This document shows positions 1-12,486 of a stretch of DNA of 64,000 bases, in pieces. Under the pieces are notes generated by a model. The model did no database searches, had not been told where the DNA came from, and worked only from the letters and a program-made list of their open reading frames with translations. The first letter of the stretch is position 1. Each line of letters starts with the position of its first letter. This DNA is from Aurelia coerulea (lineage: Eukaryota > Cnidaria > Scyphozoa > Semaeostomeae > Ulmaridae). Made by a program: the position numbers and the translations under genes. Where the stretch lies: contig CM076960.1 of NCBI GenBank assembly GCA_039566865.1, positions 18,582,501 to 18,646,500 of the forward strand, given 5' to 3'.

Positions 1-3000
1 AGGCAATAGCCTTACTTTTTGCCCAAAAATCGGTCTTTTGAAAAAGGGCCTAATTTTGCAAAAAAGCAAAGGCTATAGCCTTACTTTTTGCCAATAAATC
101 GGTCTTTTGAAAAAGGGCCTAATTTTGCAAAAAAGCAAAGGCTATAGCCTTACTTTTTGCACAAAAATCGGTCTTTTGAAAAAGGGCCTAATTTTGCAAA
201 AAAGCAAAGGCTATAGCCTTACTTTTTGCCCAAAAATCTGTCTTTTGAAAAAGGGCCTAATTTTGCAAAAAAGCAAAGGCTATAGCCTTACTTTTTGCCG
301 AAAAATCGGTCTTTTGAAAAAGGGCCTAATTTTGCAAAAAAGCAAAGGCTATAGCCTTACTTTTTGCCGAAAAATCGGTCTTTTGAAAAAGGGCCTAATT
401 TTGCAAAAAAGCAAAGGCTATAGCCTTACTTTTGCCCAAAAATCGGTCTTTTGAAAAAGGGCCTAATTTTGCAAAAAAGCAAAGGCTATAGCCTTACTTT
501 TTGCCGAAAAATCGGTCTTTTGAAAAAGGGCCTAATTTTGCAAAAAAGCAAAGGCTATAGCCTTACTTTTTGCCGAAAAATCGGTCTTTTGAAAAAGGGC
601 CTAATTTTGCAAAAAAGCAAAGGCTATAGCCTTACTTTTTGCCCAAAAATCGGTCTTTTGAAAAAGGGCCTAATTTTGCAAAAAAGCAAAGGCTATAGCC
701 TTACTTTTGCCCGAAAATCGGTCTTTTGAAAAAGGGGCCTAATTTTGCAAAAAAGCAAAGGCTATAGCCTTACTTTTTGCCGAAAAATCGGTCTTTTGAA
801 AAAGGGCCTAATTTTGCAAAAAAGCAAAGGCTATAGCCTTACTTTTTGCCCAAAAATCGGTCTTTTGAAAAAGGGCCTAATTTTGCAAAAAAGCAAAGGC
901 TATAGCCTTACTTTTTGCCCAAAAATCGGTCTTTTGAAAAAGGGCCTAATTTTGCAAAAAAGCAAAGGCTATAGCCTTACTTTTGCCCGAAAATCGGTCT
1001 TTTGAAAAAGGGCCTAATTTTGCAAAAAAGCAAAGGCTATAGCCTTACTTTTTGCCGAAAAATCGGTCTTTTGAAAAAGGGCCTAATTTTGCAAAAAAGC
1101 AAAGGCTATAGCCTTACTTTTTGCCGAAAAATCGGTCTTTTGAAAAAGGGCCTAATTTTGCAAAAAAGCAAAGGCTATAGCCTTACTTTTTGCCGAAAAA
1201 TCGGTCTTTTGAAAAAGGGCCTAATTTTGCAAAAAAGCAAAGGCAATAGCCTTACTTTTTGCCCAAAAATCGGTCTTTTGAAAAAGGGCCTAATTTTGCA
1301 AAAAAGCAAAGGCAATAGCCTTACTTTTTGCCCAAAAATCGGTCTTTTGAAAAAGGGCCTAATTTTGCAAAAAAGCAAAGGCTATAGCCTTACTTTTTGC
1401 CGATAAATCGGTCTTTTGAAAAAGGGCCTAATTTTGCAAAAAAGCAAAGGCTATAGCCTTACTTTTTGCACAAAAATCGGTCTTTTGAAAAAGGGCCTAA
1501 TTTTGCAAAAAAGCAAAGGCTATAGCCTTACTTTTTGCCCAAAAATCTGTCTTTTGAAAAAGGGCCTAATTTTGCAAAAAAGCAAAGGCTATAGCCTTAC
1601 TTTTTGCCGAAAAATCGGTCTTTTGAAAAAGGGCCTAATTTTGCAAAAAAGCAAAGGCTATAGCCTTACTTTTTGCCCAATAATCGGTCTTTTGAAAAAG
1701 GGCCTAATTTTGCAAAAAAGCAAAGGCTATAGCCTTACTTTTGCCCGAAAATCGGTCTTTTGAAAAAGGGCCTAATTTTGCAAAAAAGCAAAGGCTATAG
1801 CCTTACTTTTTGCCGAAGAATCGGTCTTTTGAAAAAGGGCCTAATTTTGCAAAAAAGCAAAGGCTATGGCCTTACTTTTTGCCGATAAATCGGTCTTTTG
1901 AAAAAGGGCCTAATTTTGCAAAAAAGCAAAGGCTATAGCCTTACTTTTTGCCCAAAAATCGGTCTTTTGAAAAAGGGCCTAATTTTGAAAAAAAGCAAAG
2001 GCTATAGCCTTACTTTTGCCCGAAAATCGGTCTTTTGAAAAAGGGGCCTAATTTTGCAAAAAAGCAAAGGCTATAGCCTTACTTTTTGCCGAAAAATCGG
2101 TCTTTTGAAAAAGGGCCTAATTTTGCAAAAAAGCAAAGGCTATAGCCTTACTTTTTGCCCAAAAATCGGTCTTTTGAAAAAGGGCCTAATTTTGCAAAAA
2201 AGCAAAGGCTATAGCCTTACTTTTTGCCCAAAAATCGGTCTTTTGAAAAAGGGCCTAATTTTGCAAAAAAGCAAAGGCTATAGCCTTACTTTTTGCCCGA
2301 AAATCGGTCTTTTGAAAAAGGGCCTAATTTTGCAAAAAAGCAAAGGCTATAGCCTTACTTTTTGCCGAAAAATCGGTCTTTTGAAAAAGGGCATAATTTT
2401 GCAAAAAAGCAAAGGCTATAGCATTACTTTTTGCCCAAAAATCGGTCTTTTGAAAAAGGGCCTAATTTTGCAAAAAAGCAAAGGCTATAGCCTTACTTTT
2501 TGCCCAAAAATCGGTCTTTTGAAAAAGGGCCTAATTTTGCAAAAAAGCAAAGGCTATAGCCTTACTTTTTGCCCAAAAATCGGTCTTTTGAAAAAGGGCT
2601 TAATTTTGCAAAAATGCAAAGGCTATAGCCTTACTTTTTGCCGAAAAATCGGTCTTTTGAAAAAGGGCCTAATTTTGCAAAAAAAACAAAGGCTATAGCC
2701 TTTCTTTTTGCCCAAAAATTGGTCGTTTTAAAAAGGGCCTAATTTTGCAAAAGCCAAGGCTATAGCCTTACTTTTTGCCCAAAAATCGGTCTTTTGAAAA
2801 AGGGCCTAATTTTGCAAAAAAGCAAAGGCTATAGCCTTACTTTCTGCCGAAAAATCGGTCTTTTGAAAAAGGGCCTAATTTTGCAAAAAGGCAAAGGCTA
2901 TAGCCTTACTTTTAGCCGAAAAATCGGTCTTTTGAAAAAGGGCCTAATTTTGCAAAAAAGCAAAGGCTATAGCCTTACTTTTTGCCGATAAATCGGTCTT

Positions 3001-6000
3001 TTGAAAAAGGGCCTAATTTTGCAAAAAAGCAAAGGCTATAGCCTTACTTTTTGCCCAAAAATCGGTCTTTTGAAAAAGGGCCTAATTTTGCAAAAAAGCA
3101 AAGGCTATAGCCTTACTTTTTGCCCAAAAATCTGTCTTTTGAAAAAGGGCCTAATTTTGCAAAAAAGCAAAGGCTATAGCCTTACTTTTTGCCCAAAAAT
3201 CGGCCTTTTGAAAAAGGGCCTAATTTTGCAAAAAAGTAAAGGCTATAGCCTTACCTTTTGCCCAAAAATCGGTCTTTTGAAAAAGGGCCTAATTTTGCAA
3301 AAAAGTAAAGGCTATAGCCTTACTTTTGCCCGAAAATCGGTCTTTTGAAAAAGGGCCTAATTTTGCAAAAAAGCAAAGGCTATAGCCTTACTTTTTGCCC
3401 AAAAATCGGTCTTTTGAAAAAGGGCCTAATTTTGCAAAAAAGCAAAGGCTATAGCCTTACTTTTGCCCGAAAATCGGTCTTTTGAAAAAGGGCCTAATTT
3501 TGCAAAAAAGCAAAGGCTATAGCCTTACTTTTTGCCGAAAAATCGGTCTTTTGAAAAAGGGCCTAATTTTGCAAAAAAGCAAAGGCTATAGCCTTACTTT
3601 TTGCCCAAAAATCGGTCTTTTGAAAAAGGGCCTAATTTTGCAAAAAAGCAAAGGCTATAGCCTTACTTTTTGCCCAAAAATCGGTCTTTTGAAAAAGGGC
3701 CTAATTTTGCAAAAAAGCAAAGGCTATAGCCTTACTTTTGCCCGAAAATCGGTCTTTTGAAAAAGGGCCTAATTTTGCAAAAAAGCAAAGGCTATAGCCT
3801 TACTTTTTGCCGAAAAATCGGTCTTTTGAAAAAGGGCCTAATTTTGCAAAAAAGCAAAGGCTATAGCCTTACTTTTTGCCCAAAAATCCGTCTTTTGAAA
3901 AAGGGCCTAATTTTGCAAAAAAGCAAAGGCTATAGCCTTACTTTTGCCCGAAAATCGGTCTTTTGAAAAAGGGCCTAATTTTGCAAAAAAGCAAAGGCTA
4001 TAGCCTTACTTTTTGCCGAAAAATCGGTCTTTTGAAAAAGGGCCTAATTTTGCAAAAAAGCAAAGGCTATAGCCTTACTTTTTGCCCGAAAATCGGTCTT
4101 TTGAAAAAGGGCCTAATTTTGCAAAAAAGCAAAGGCTATAGCCTTACTTTTTGCCCAAAAATCGGTCTTTTGAAAAAGGGCCTAATTTTGCAAAAAAGCA
4201 AAGGCTATAGCCTTACTTTTTGCCCAAAAATCGGTCTTTTTAAAAAGGTCCTAATTATGCAAAAAAGCAAAGGCTATAGCCTTACTTTTTGCCCAAAAAT
4301 CGGCCTTTTGAAAAAGGGCCTAATTTTGCAAAAAAAGTAAAGGCTATAGCCTTACTTTTTGCCCAAAAATCGGTCTTTTGAAAAAGGGCCTAATTTTGCA
4401 AAAAGGTAAAGGCTATAGCCTTACTTTTTGCCCGAAAATCGGTCTTTTGAAAAAGGGCCTAATTTTGCAAAAAAGCAAAGGCTATAGCCTTACTTTTTGC
4501 CGAAAAATCGGTCTTTTGAAAAAGGGCCTAATTTTGCAAAAAAGCAAAGGCTATAGCCTTACTTTTTGCCCAAAAATCGGTCTTTTGAAAAAGGGCCTAA
4601 TTTTGCAAAAAAGTAAAGGCTATAGCCTTACTTTTTGCCCGAAAATCGGTCTTTTGAAAAAGGGCCTAATTTTGCAAAAAAGCAAAGGCTATAGCCTTAC
4701 TTTTTCCCCAAAAATCGGCCTTTTGAAAAAGGGCCTAATTTTGCAAAAAAGTAAAGGCTATAGCCTTACTTTTTGCCCAAAAATCGGTCTTTTGAAAAAG
4801 GGCCTAATTTTGCAAAAAAGCAAAGGCTATAGCCTTACTTTTTGCCCAAAAATCGGTCGTTTGAAAAAGGGCCTAATTTTGCAAAAAAGTAAAGGCTATA
4901 GCTTACTTTTTGCCCAAAAATCGGTCTTTTGAAAAAGGGCCTAATTTTGCCAAAAAGCAAAGGCTATAGCCTTACTTTTTGCCCAAAAATCTGTCTCTTT
5001 AAAAAGGGCCTAATTTTGCAAAAAAGCAAAGGCTATAGCCTTACTTTTTGCCCAAAAATCGGCCTTTTGAAAAAGGGCCTAATTTTGCAAAAAAGTAAAG
5101 GCTATAGCCTTACTTTTTGCCCAAAAATCGGTCTTTTGAAAAAGGGCCTAATTTTGCAAAAAAGTAAAGGCTATAGCCTTACTTTTTGCCCGAAAATCGG
5201 TCTTTTGAAAAAGGGCCTAATTTTGCAAAAAAGCAAAGGCTATAGCCTTACTTTTTGCCGAAAAATCGGTCTTTTGAAAAAGGGCCTAATTTTGCAAAAA
5301 AGCAAAGGCTATAGCCTTACTTTTTGCCCAAAAATCGGTCTTTTGAAAAAGGGCCTAATTTTGCAAAAAAGTAAAGGCTATAGCCTTACTTTTTGCCTGA
5401 AAATCGGTCTTTTGAAAAAGGGCCTAATTTTGCAAAAAAGCAAAGGCTATAGCCTTACTTTTTGCCGAAAAATCGGTCTTTTGAAAAAGGGCCTAATTTT
5501 GCAAAAAAGCAAAGGCTATAGCCTTACTTTTTGCCGAAAAATCGGTCTTTTGAAAAAGGGCTTAATTTTGCAAAAAAGCAAAGGCTATAGCCTTACTTTT
5601 TGCCGAAAAATCGGTCTTTTGAAAAAGGGCCTAATTTTGCAAAAAAGCAAAGGCTATAGCCTTACTTTTTGCCGAAAAATCGGTCTTTTGAAAAAGAGCC
5701 TATTATGGGAAAAAAGCAAAGGCTATAGCCTTACTTTTTGCCCAAAAATCGGTCTTTTGAAAAAGGGCCTAATTTTGCAAAAAAGTAAAGGCTATAGCCT
5801 TACTTTTTGCCGAAATATCGGTCTTTTGAAAAAGGGCCTAATTTTGCAAAAAAGCAAAGGCTATAGCCTTACTTTTTGCCGAAAAATTGGTCTTTTGAAA
5901 AAGAGCCTATTATGGGAAAGAAGCAAAGGCTATAGCCTTACTTTTTGCCCAAAAATCGGTCTTTTGAAAAAGGGCCTAATTTTGCAAAAAAGTAAAGGCT

Positions 6001-7399
6001 ATAGCCTTACTTTTTGCCGAAATATCGGTCTTTTGAAAAAGGGCCTAATTTTGCAAAAAAGCAAAGGCTATAGCCTTACTTTTTGCCGAAAAATCGGTCT
6101 TTTGAAAAAGGGCCAAATTTTGCAAAAAAGCAAAGGCTATAGCCTTACTCTTTGCCCAAAAAGCTGTCTTTTGAAAAAGGGCCTAATGTTGCAAAAAAGC
6201 AAAGGCTACAGCCTTACTTTTTGCCGATAAATCGGTCTTTTGAAAAAGGGCCTAATTTTGCAAAAAAGCAAAGGCTATAGCCTTACTTTTTGCACAAAAA
6301 TCGGTCTTTTGAAAAAGGGCCTAATTTTGCAAAAAAGCAAAGGCTATAGCCTTACTTTTTGCCCAAAAATCTGTCTTTTGAAAAAGGGCCTAATTTTGCA
6401 AAAAAGCAAAGGCTATAGCCTTACTTTTTGCCGAAAAATCGGTCTTTTGAAAAAGGGCCTAATTTTGCAAAAAAGCAAAGGCTATAGCCTTACTTTTTGC
6501 CCAAAAATCGGTCTTTTGAAAAAGGGCCTAATTTTGCAAAAAAGCAAAGGCTATAGCCTTACTTTTGCCCGAAAATCGGTCTTTTGAAAAAGGGCCTAAT
6601 TTTGCAAAAAAGCAAAGGCTATAGCCTTACTTTTTGCCGAAGAATCGGTCTTTTGAAAAAGGGCCTAATTTTGCAAAAAAGCAAAGGCTATGGCCTTACT
6701 TTTTGCCGATAAATCGGTCTTTTGAAAAAGGGCCTAATTTTGCAAAAAAGCAAAGGCTATAGCCTTACTTTTTGCCCAAAAATCGGTCTTTTGAAAAAGG
6801 GCCTAATTTTGCAAAAAAGCAAAGGCTATAGCCTTACTTTTGCCCGAAAATCGGTCTTTTGAAAAAGGGGCCTAATTTTGCAAAAAAGCAAAGGCTATAG
6901 CCTTACTTTTTGCCGAAAAATCGGTCTTTTGAAAAAGGGCCTAATTTTGCAAAAAAGCAAAGGCTATAGCCTTACTTTTTGCCCAAAAATCGGTCTTTTG
7001 AAAAAGGGCCTAATTTTGCAAAAAAGCAAAGGCTATAGCCTTACTTTTTGCCCAAAAATCGGTCTTTTGAAAAAGGGCCTAATTTTGCAAAAAAGCAAAG
7101 GCTATAGCCTTACTTTTGCCCGAAAATCGGTCTTTTGAAAAAGGGCCTAATTTTGCAAAAAAGCAAAGGCTATAGCCTTACTTTTTGCCGAAAAATCGGT
7201 CTTTTGAAAAAGGGCCTAATTTTGCAAAAAAGCAAAGGCTATAGCATTACTTTTTGCCCAAAAATCGGTCTTTTGAAAAAGGGCCTAATTTGGCAAAAAA
7301 GCAAAGGCTATAGCCTTACTTTTTGCCCAAAAATCGGTCTTTTGAAAAAGGGCCTAATTTTGCAAAAAAGCAAAGGCTATAGCCTTACTTTTTGCCCAA

Positions 7400-10300
7400 A
7401 AATCGGTCTTTTGAAAAAGGGCTTAATTTTGCAAAAATGCAAAGGCTATAGCCTTACTTTTTGCCGAAAAATCGGTCTTTTGAAAAAGGGCCTAATTTTG
7501 CAAAAAAAGCAAAGGCTATAGCCTTACTTTTTGCCCAAAAATTGGTCGTTTTAAAAAGGGCCTAATTTTGCAAAAAGCCAAGGCTATAGCCTTACTTTTT
7601 GCCCAAAAATCGGTCTTTTGAAAAAGGGCCTAATTTTGCAAAAAAGCAAAGGCTATAGCCTTACTTTCTGCCGAAAAATCGGTCTTTTGAAAAAGGGCCT
7701 AATTTTGCAAAAAGGCAAAGGCTATAGCCTTACTTTTAGCCGAAAAATCGGTCTTTTGAAAAAGGGCCTAATTTTGCAAAAAAGCAAAGGCTATAGCCTT
7801 ACTTTTTGCCGATAAATCGGTCTTTTGAAAAAGGGCCTAATTTTGCAAAAAAGCAAAGGCTATAGCCTTACTTTTTGCCCAAAAATCGGTCTTTTGAAAA
7901 AGGGCCTAATTTTGCAAAAAAGCCTTACTTTTTGCCCAAAAATCTGTCTTTTTAAAAAGGGCCTAATTTTGCAAAAAAGCAAAGGCTATAGCCTTACTTT
8001 TTGCCCAAAAATCGGCCTTTTGAAAAAGGGCCTAATTTTGCAAAAAAGTAAAGGCTATAGCCTTACCTTTTGCCCAAAAATCGGTCTTTTGAAAAAGGGC
8101 CTAATTTTGCAAAAAAGTAAAGGCTATAGCCTTACTTTTGCCCGAAAATCGGTCTTTTGAAAAAGGGCCTAATTTTGCAAAAAAGCAAAGGCTATAGCCT
8201 TACTTTTTGCCCAAAAATCGGTCTTTTGAAAAAGGGCCTAATTTTGCAAAAAAGCAAAGGCTATAGCCTTACTTTTGCCCGAAAATCGGTCTTTTGAAAA
8301 AGGGCCTAATTTTGCAAAAAAGCAAAGGCTATAGCCTTACTTTTTGCCGAAAAATCGGTCTTTTGAAAAAGGGCCTAATTTTGCAAAAAAGCAAAGGCTA
8401 TAGCCTTACTTTTTGCCCAAAAATCGGTCTTTTGAAAAAGGGCCTAATTTTGCAAAAAAGCAAAGGCTATAGCCTTACTTTTTGCCCAAAAATCGGTCTT
8501 TTGAAAAAGGGCCTAATTTTGCAAAAAAGCAAAGGCTATAGCCTTACTTTTGCCCGAAAATCGGTCTTTTGAAAAAGGGCCTAATTTTGCAAAAAAGCAA
8601 AGGCTATAGCCTTACTTTTTGCCGAAAAATCGGTCTTTTGAAAAAGGGCCTAATTTTGCAAAAAAGCAAAGGCTATAGCCTTACTTTTTGCCCAAAAATC
8701 CGTCTTTTGAAAAAGGGCCTAATTTTGCAAAAAAGCAAAGGCTATAGCCTTACTTTTGCCCGAAAATCGGTCTTTTGAAAAAGGGCCTAATTTTGCAAAA
8801 AAGCAAAGGCTATAGCCTTACTTTTTGCCGAAAAATCGGTCTTTTGAAAAAGGGCCTAATTTTGCAAAAAAGCAAAGGCTATAGCCTTACTTTTTGCCCA
8901 AAAATCCGTCTTTTGAAAAAGGGCCTAATTTTGCAAAAAAGCAAAGGCTATAGCCTTACTTTTGCCCGAAAATCGGTCTTTTGAAAAAGGGCCTAATTTT
9001 GCAAAAAAGCAAAGGCTATAGCCTTACTTTTTGCCGAAAAATCGGTCTTTTGAAAAAGGGCCTAATTTTGCAAAAAAGCAAAGGCTATAGCCTTACTTTT
9101 TGCCCAAAAATCGGTCTTTTGAAAAAGGGCCTAATTTTGCAAAAAAGCAAAGGCTATAGCCTTACTTTTTGCCCAAAAATCGGTCTTTTGAAAAAGGGCC
9201 TAATTTTGCAAAAAAGCAAAGGCTATAGCCTTACTTTTTGCCCAAAAATCTGTCTTTTTAAAAAGGGCCTAATTATGCAAAAAAGCAAAGGCTATAGCCT
9301 TACTTTTTGCCCAAAAATCGGCCTTTTGAAAAAGGGCCTAATTTTGCAAAAAAAGTAAAGGCTATAGCCTTACTTTTTGCCCAAAAATCGGTCTTTTGAA
9401 AAAGGGCCTAATTTTGCAAAAAGGTAAAGGCTATAGCCTTACTTTTTGCCCGAAAATCGGTCTTTTGAAAAAGGGCCTAATTTTGCAAAAAAGCAAAGGC
9501 TATAGCCTTACTTTTTCCCCAAAAATCGGCCTTTTGAAAAAGGGCCTAATTTTGCAAAAAAGTAAAGGCTATAGCCTTACTTTTTGCCCAAAAATCGGTC
9601 TTTTGAAAAAGGGCCTAATTTTGCAAAAAAGCAAAGGCTATAGCCTTACTTTTTGCCCAAAAATCGGTCTTTTGAAAAAGGGCCTAATTTTGCAAAAAAG
9701 TAAAGGCTATAGCTTACTTTTTGCCCAAAAATCGGTCTTTTGAAAAAGGGCCTAATTTTGCAAAAAAGCAAAGGCTATAGCCTTACTTTTTGCCCAAAAA
9801 TCTGTCTCTTTAAAAAGGGCCTAATTTTGCAAAAAAGCAAAGGCTATAGCCTTACTTTTTGCCCAAAAATCGGCCTTTTGAAAAAGGGCCTAATTTTGCA
9901 AAAAAGTAAAGGCTATAGCCTTACTTTTTGCCCAAAAATCGGTCTTTTGAAAAAGGGCCTAATTTTGCAAAAAAGTAAAGGCTATAGCCTTACTTTTTGC
10001 CCGAAAATCGGTCTTTTGAAAAAGGGCCTAATTTTGCAAAAAAGCAAAGGCTATAGCCTTACTTTTTGCCGAAAAATCGGTCTTTTGAAAAAGGGCCTAA
10101 TTTTGCAAAAAAGCAAAGGCTATAGCCTTACTTTTTGCCCAAAAATCGGTCTTTTGAAAAAGGGCCTAATTTTGCAAAAAAGTAAAGGCTATAGCCTTAC
10201 TTTTTGCCTGAAAATCGGTCTTTTGAAAAAGGGCCTAATTTTGCAAAAAAGCAAAGGCTATAGCCTTACTTTTTGCCGAAAAATCGGTCTTTTGAAAAAG

Positions 10301-12486
10301 GGCCTAATTTTGCAAAAAAGCAAAGGCTATAGCCTTACTTTTTGCCGAAAAATCGGTCTTTTGAAAAAGGGCTTAATTTTGCAAAAAAGCAAAGGCTATA
10401 GCCTTACTTTTTGCCGAAAAATCGGTCTTTTGAAAAAGGGCCTAATTTTGCAAAAAAGCAAAGGCTATAGCCTTACTTTTTGCCGAAAAATCGGTCTTTT
10501 GAAAAAGGGCCTAATTTTGCAAAAAAGCAAAGGCTATAGCCTTACTCTTTGCCGAAAAATCGGTCATTTGAAAAAGGGCCTAATTTTGCAAAAAAGCAAA
10601 GGCTATAGCCTTACTTTTTGCCCAAAAATCGGTCTTTTGAAAAAGGGCCTAATTTTGCAGAAAAGCAAAGGCTATAGCCTTACTTTTTGCCCAAAAATCG
10701 ATCTTTTGAAAAAGAGCCTATTATGGGAAAAAAGCAAAGGCTATAGCCTTACTTTTTGCCCAAAAATCGGTCTTTTGAAAAAGGGCCTAATTTTGCAAAA
10801 AAGTAAAGGCTATAGCCTTACTTTTTGCCGAAATATCGGTCTTTTGAAAAAGGGCCTAATTTTGCAAAAAAGCAAAGGCTATAGCCTTACTTTTTGCCGA
10901 AAAATCGGTCTTTTGAAAAAGGGCCAAATTTTGCAAAAAAGCAAAGGCTATAGCCTTACTCTTTGCCCAAAAAGCTGTCTTTTGAAAAAGGGCCTAATGT
11001 TGCAAAAAAGCAAAGGCTACAGCCTTACTTTTTGCCCAAAAATCGGTCTTTTGAAAAAGGGCCTAATTTTTCAAAAAAGTAAAGGCTATAGCCTTACTTT
11101 TTGCCCGAAAATCGGTCTTTTGAAAAAGGGCCTAATTTTGCAAAAAAGCAAAGGCTATAGCCTTACTTTTTGCCCAAAAATCGGTCTTTTGAAAAAGGGC
11201 CTAATTTTGCAAAAAAGCAAAGGCTATAGCCTTACTTTTTGCCGAAAAATCGGTCTTTTGAAAAAGGGCCTAATTTTGCAAAAAAGCAAAGGCTATAGCC
11301 TTACTTTTTGCCGAAAAATCGGTCTTTTGAAAAAGGGCCTAATTTTGCAAAAAAGCAAAGGCTATAGCCTTACTTTTTGCCCAAAAATCGGTCTTTTGAA
11401 AAAGGGCCTAATTTTGCAAAGAAGCAAAGGCTATAGCCTTACTTTTTGCCCAAAAATCGGTCTTTTGAAAAAGGGCCTAATTTTGCAAAAAAGCAAAGGC
11501 TATAGCCTTACTTTTTGCCCAAAAATCGATCTTTTGAAAAAGGGCCTAATTTTGCAAAAAAGCAAAGGCTATAGCCTTACTTTTTGCCCAAAAATCGGTC
11601 TTTTGAAAAAGGGCCTAATTTTGCAAAAAAGCAAAGGCTATAGCCTTACTTTTTGCCCGAAAATCGGTCTTTGGAAAAAGGGCCTAATTTTGCAAAAAAG
11701 CAAAGGCTATAGCCTTACTTTTTGCCCAAAAATCGGTCTTTTGAAAAAGGGCCTAATTTTGCAAAAAAGCAAAGGCTATAGCCTTACTTTTTGCCGAAAA
11801 ATCGGTCTTTTGAAAAAGGGCCTAATTTTGCAAAAAAGCAAAAGCTATAGCCTTACTTTTTGCCGAAAAATCGGTCTTTTGAAAAAGGGCCAAATTTTGC
11901 AAAAAAGCAAAGGCTATAGCCTTACTTTTTGCCCAAAAATTGGTCTTTTGAAAAAGGGCATAATTTTGCAAAAAAGCAAAGGCTATAGCATTACTTTTTG
12001 CCCAAAAATCGGTCTTTTGAAAAAAGGCCTAATTTGGCAAAAAAGCAAAGGCTATAGCCTTACTTTTTGCCCAAAAATCGGTCTTTTGAAAAAGGGCCTA
12101 ATTTTGCAAAAAAGCAAAGGCTATAGCCTTACTTTTTGCCCAAAAATTGGTCGTTTTAAAAAGGGCCCAATTTTGCAAAAAGCAAAGGCTATAGCCTTAC
12201 TTTTTGCCGAAAAATCGGTCTTTTGAAAAAGGGCCTAATTTTGCAAAAAAGCAAAGGCTATAGCCTTACTTTCTGCCGAAAAATCGGTCTTTTGAAAAAG
12301 GGCCCAATTTTGCAAAAAGCAAAGGCTATAGCCTTACTTTTTGCCGAAAAATCGGTCTTTTGAAAAAGGGCCTAATTTTGCAAAAAAGCAAAGGCTATAG
12401 CCTTACTTTCTGCCGAAAAATCGGTCTTTTGAAAAAGGGCCTAATTTTGCAAAAAAGCAAAGGCTATAGCCTTACTTTTTGCCCAA
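7400..12486. repeat. Higher-order satellite block, period 5087 bp, copy 1
   Basis: Diagnostic variant monomers here recur exactly 5087 bp downstream. Examples are the 68-bp monomers, the 12-bp deletion near 7920, the GAGCCTATTATGGGA variant at 10710 and the GGGCCAAATTT variant. The long open frame 9740-12226 has the same translation as its partner at 14827-17313. Edges are approximate. An older period of 4824 bp links 1416-3200 to 6240-8025. Relative to that block, this one gained a three-monomer duplication (8569 to 8775, 206 bp) and lost three monomers before 9740. Confidence 0.85.
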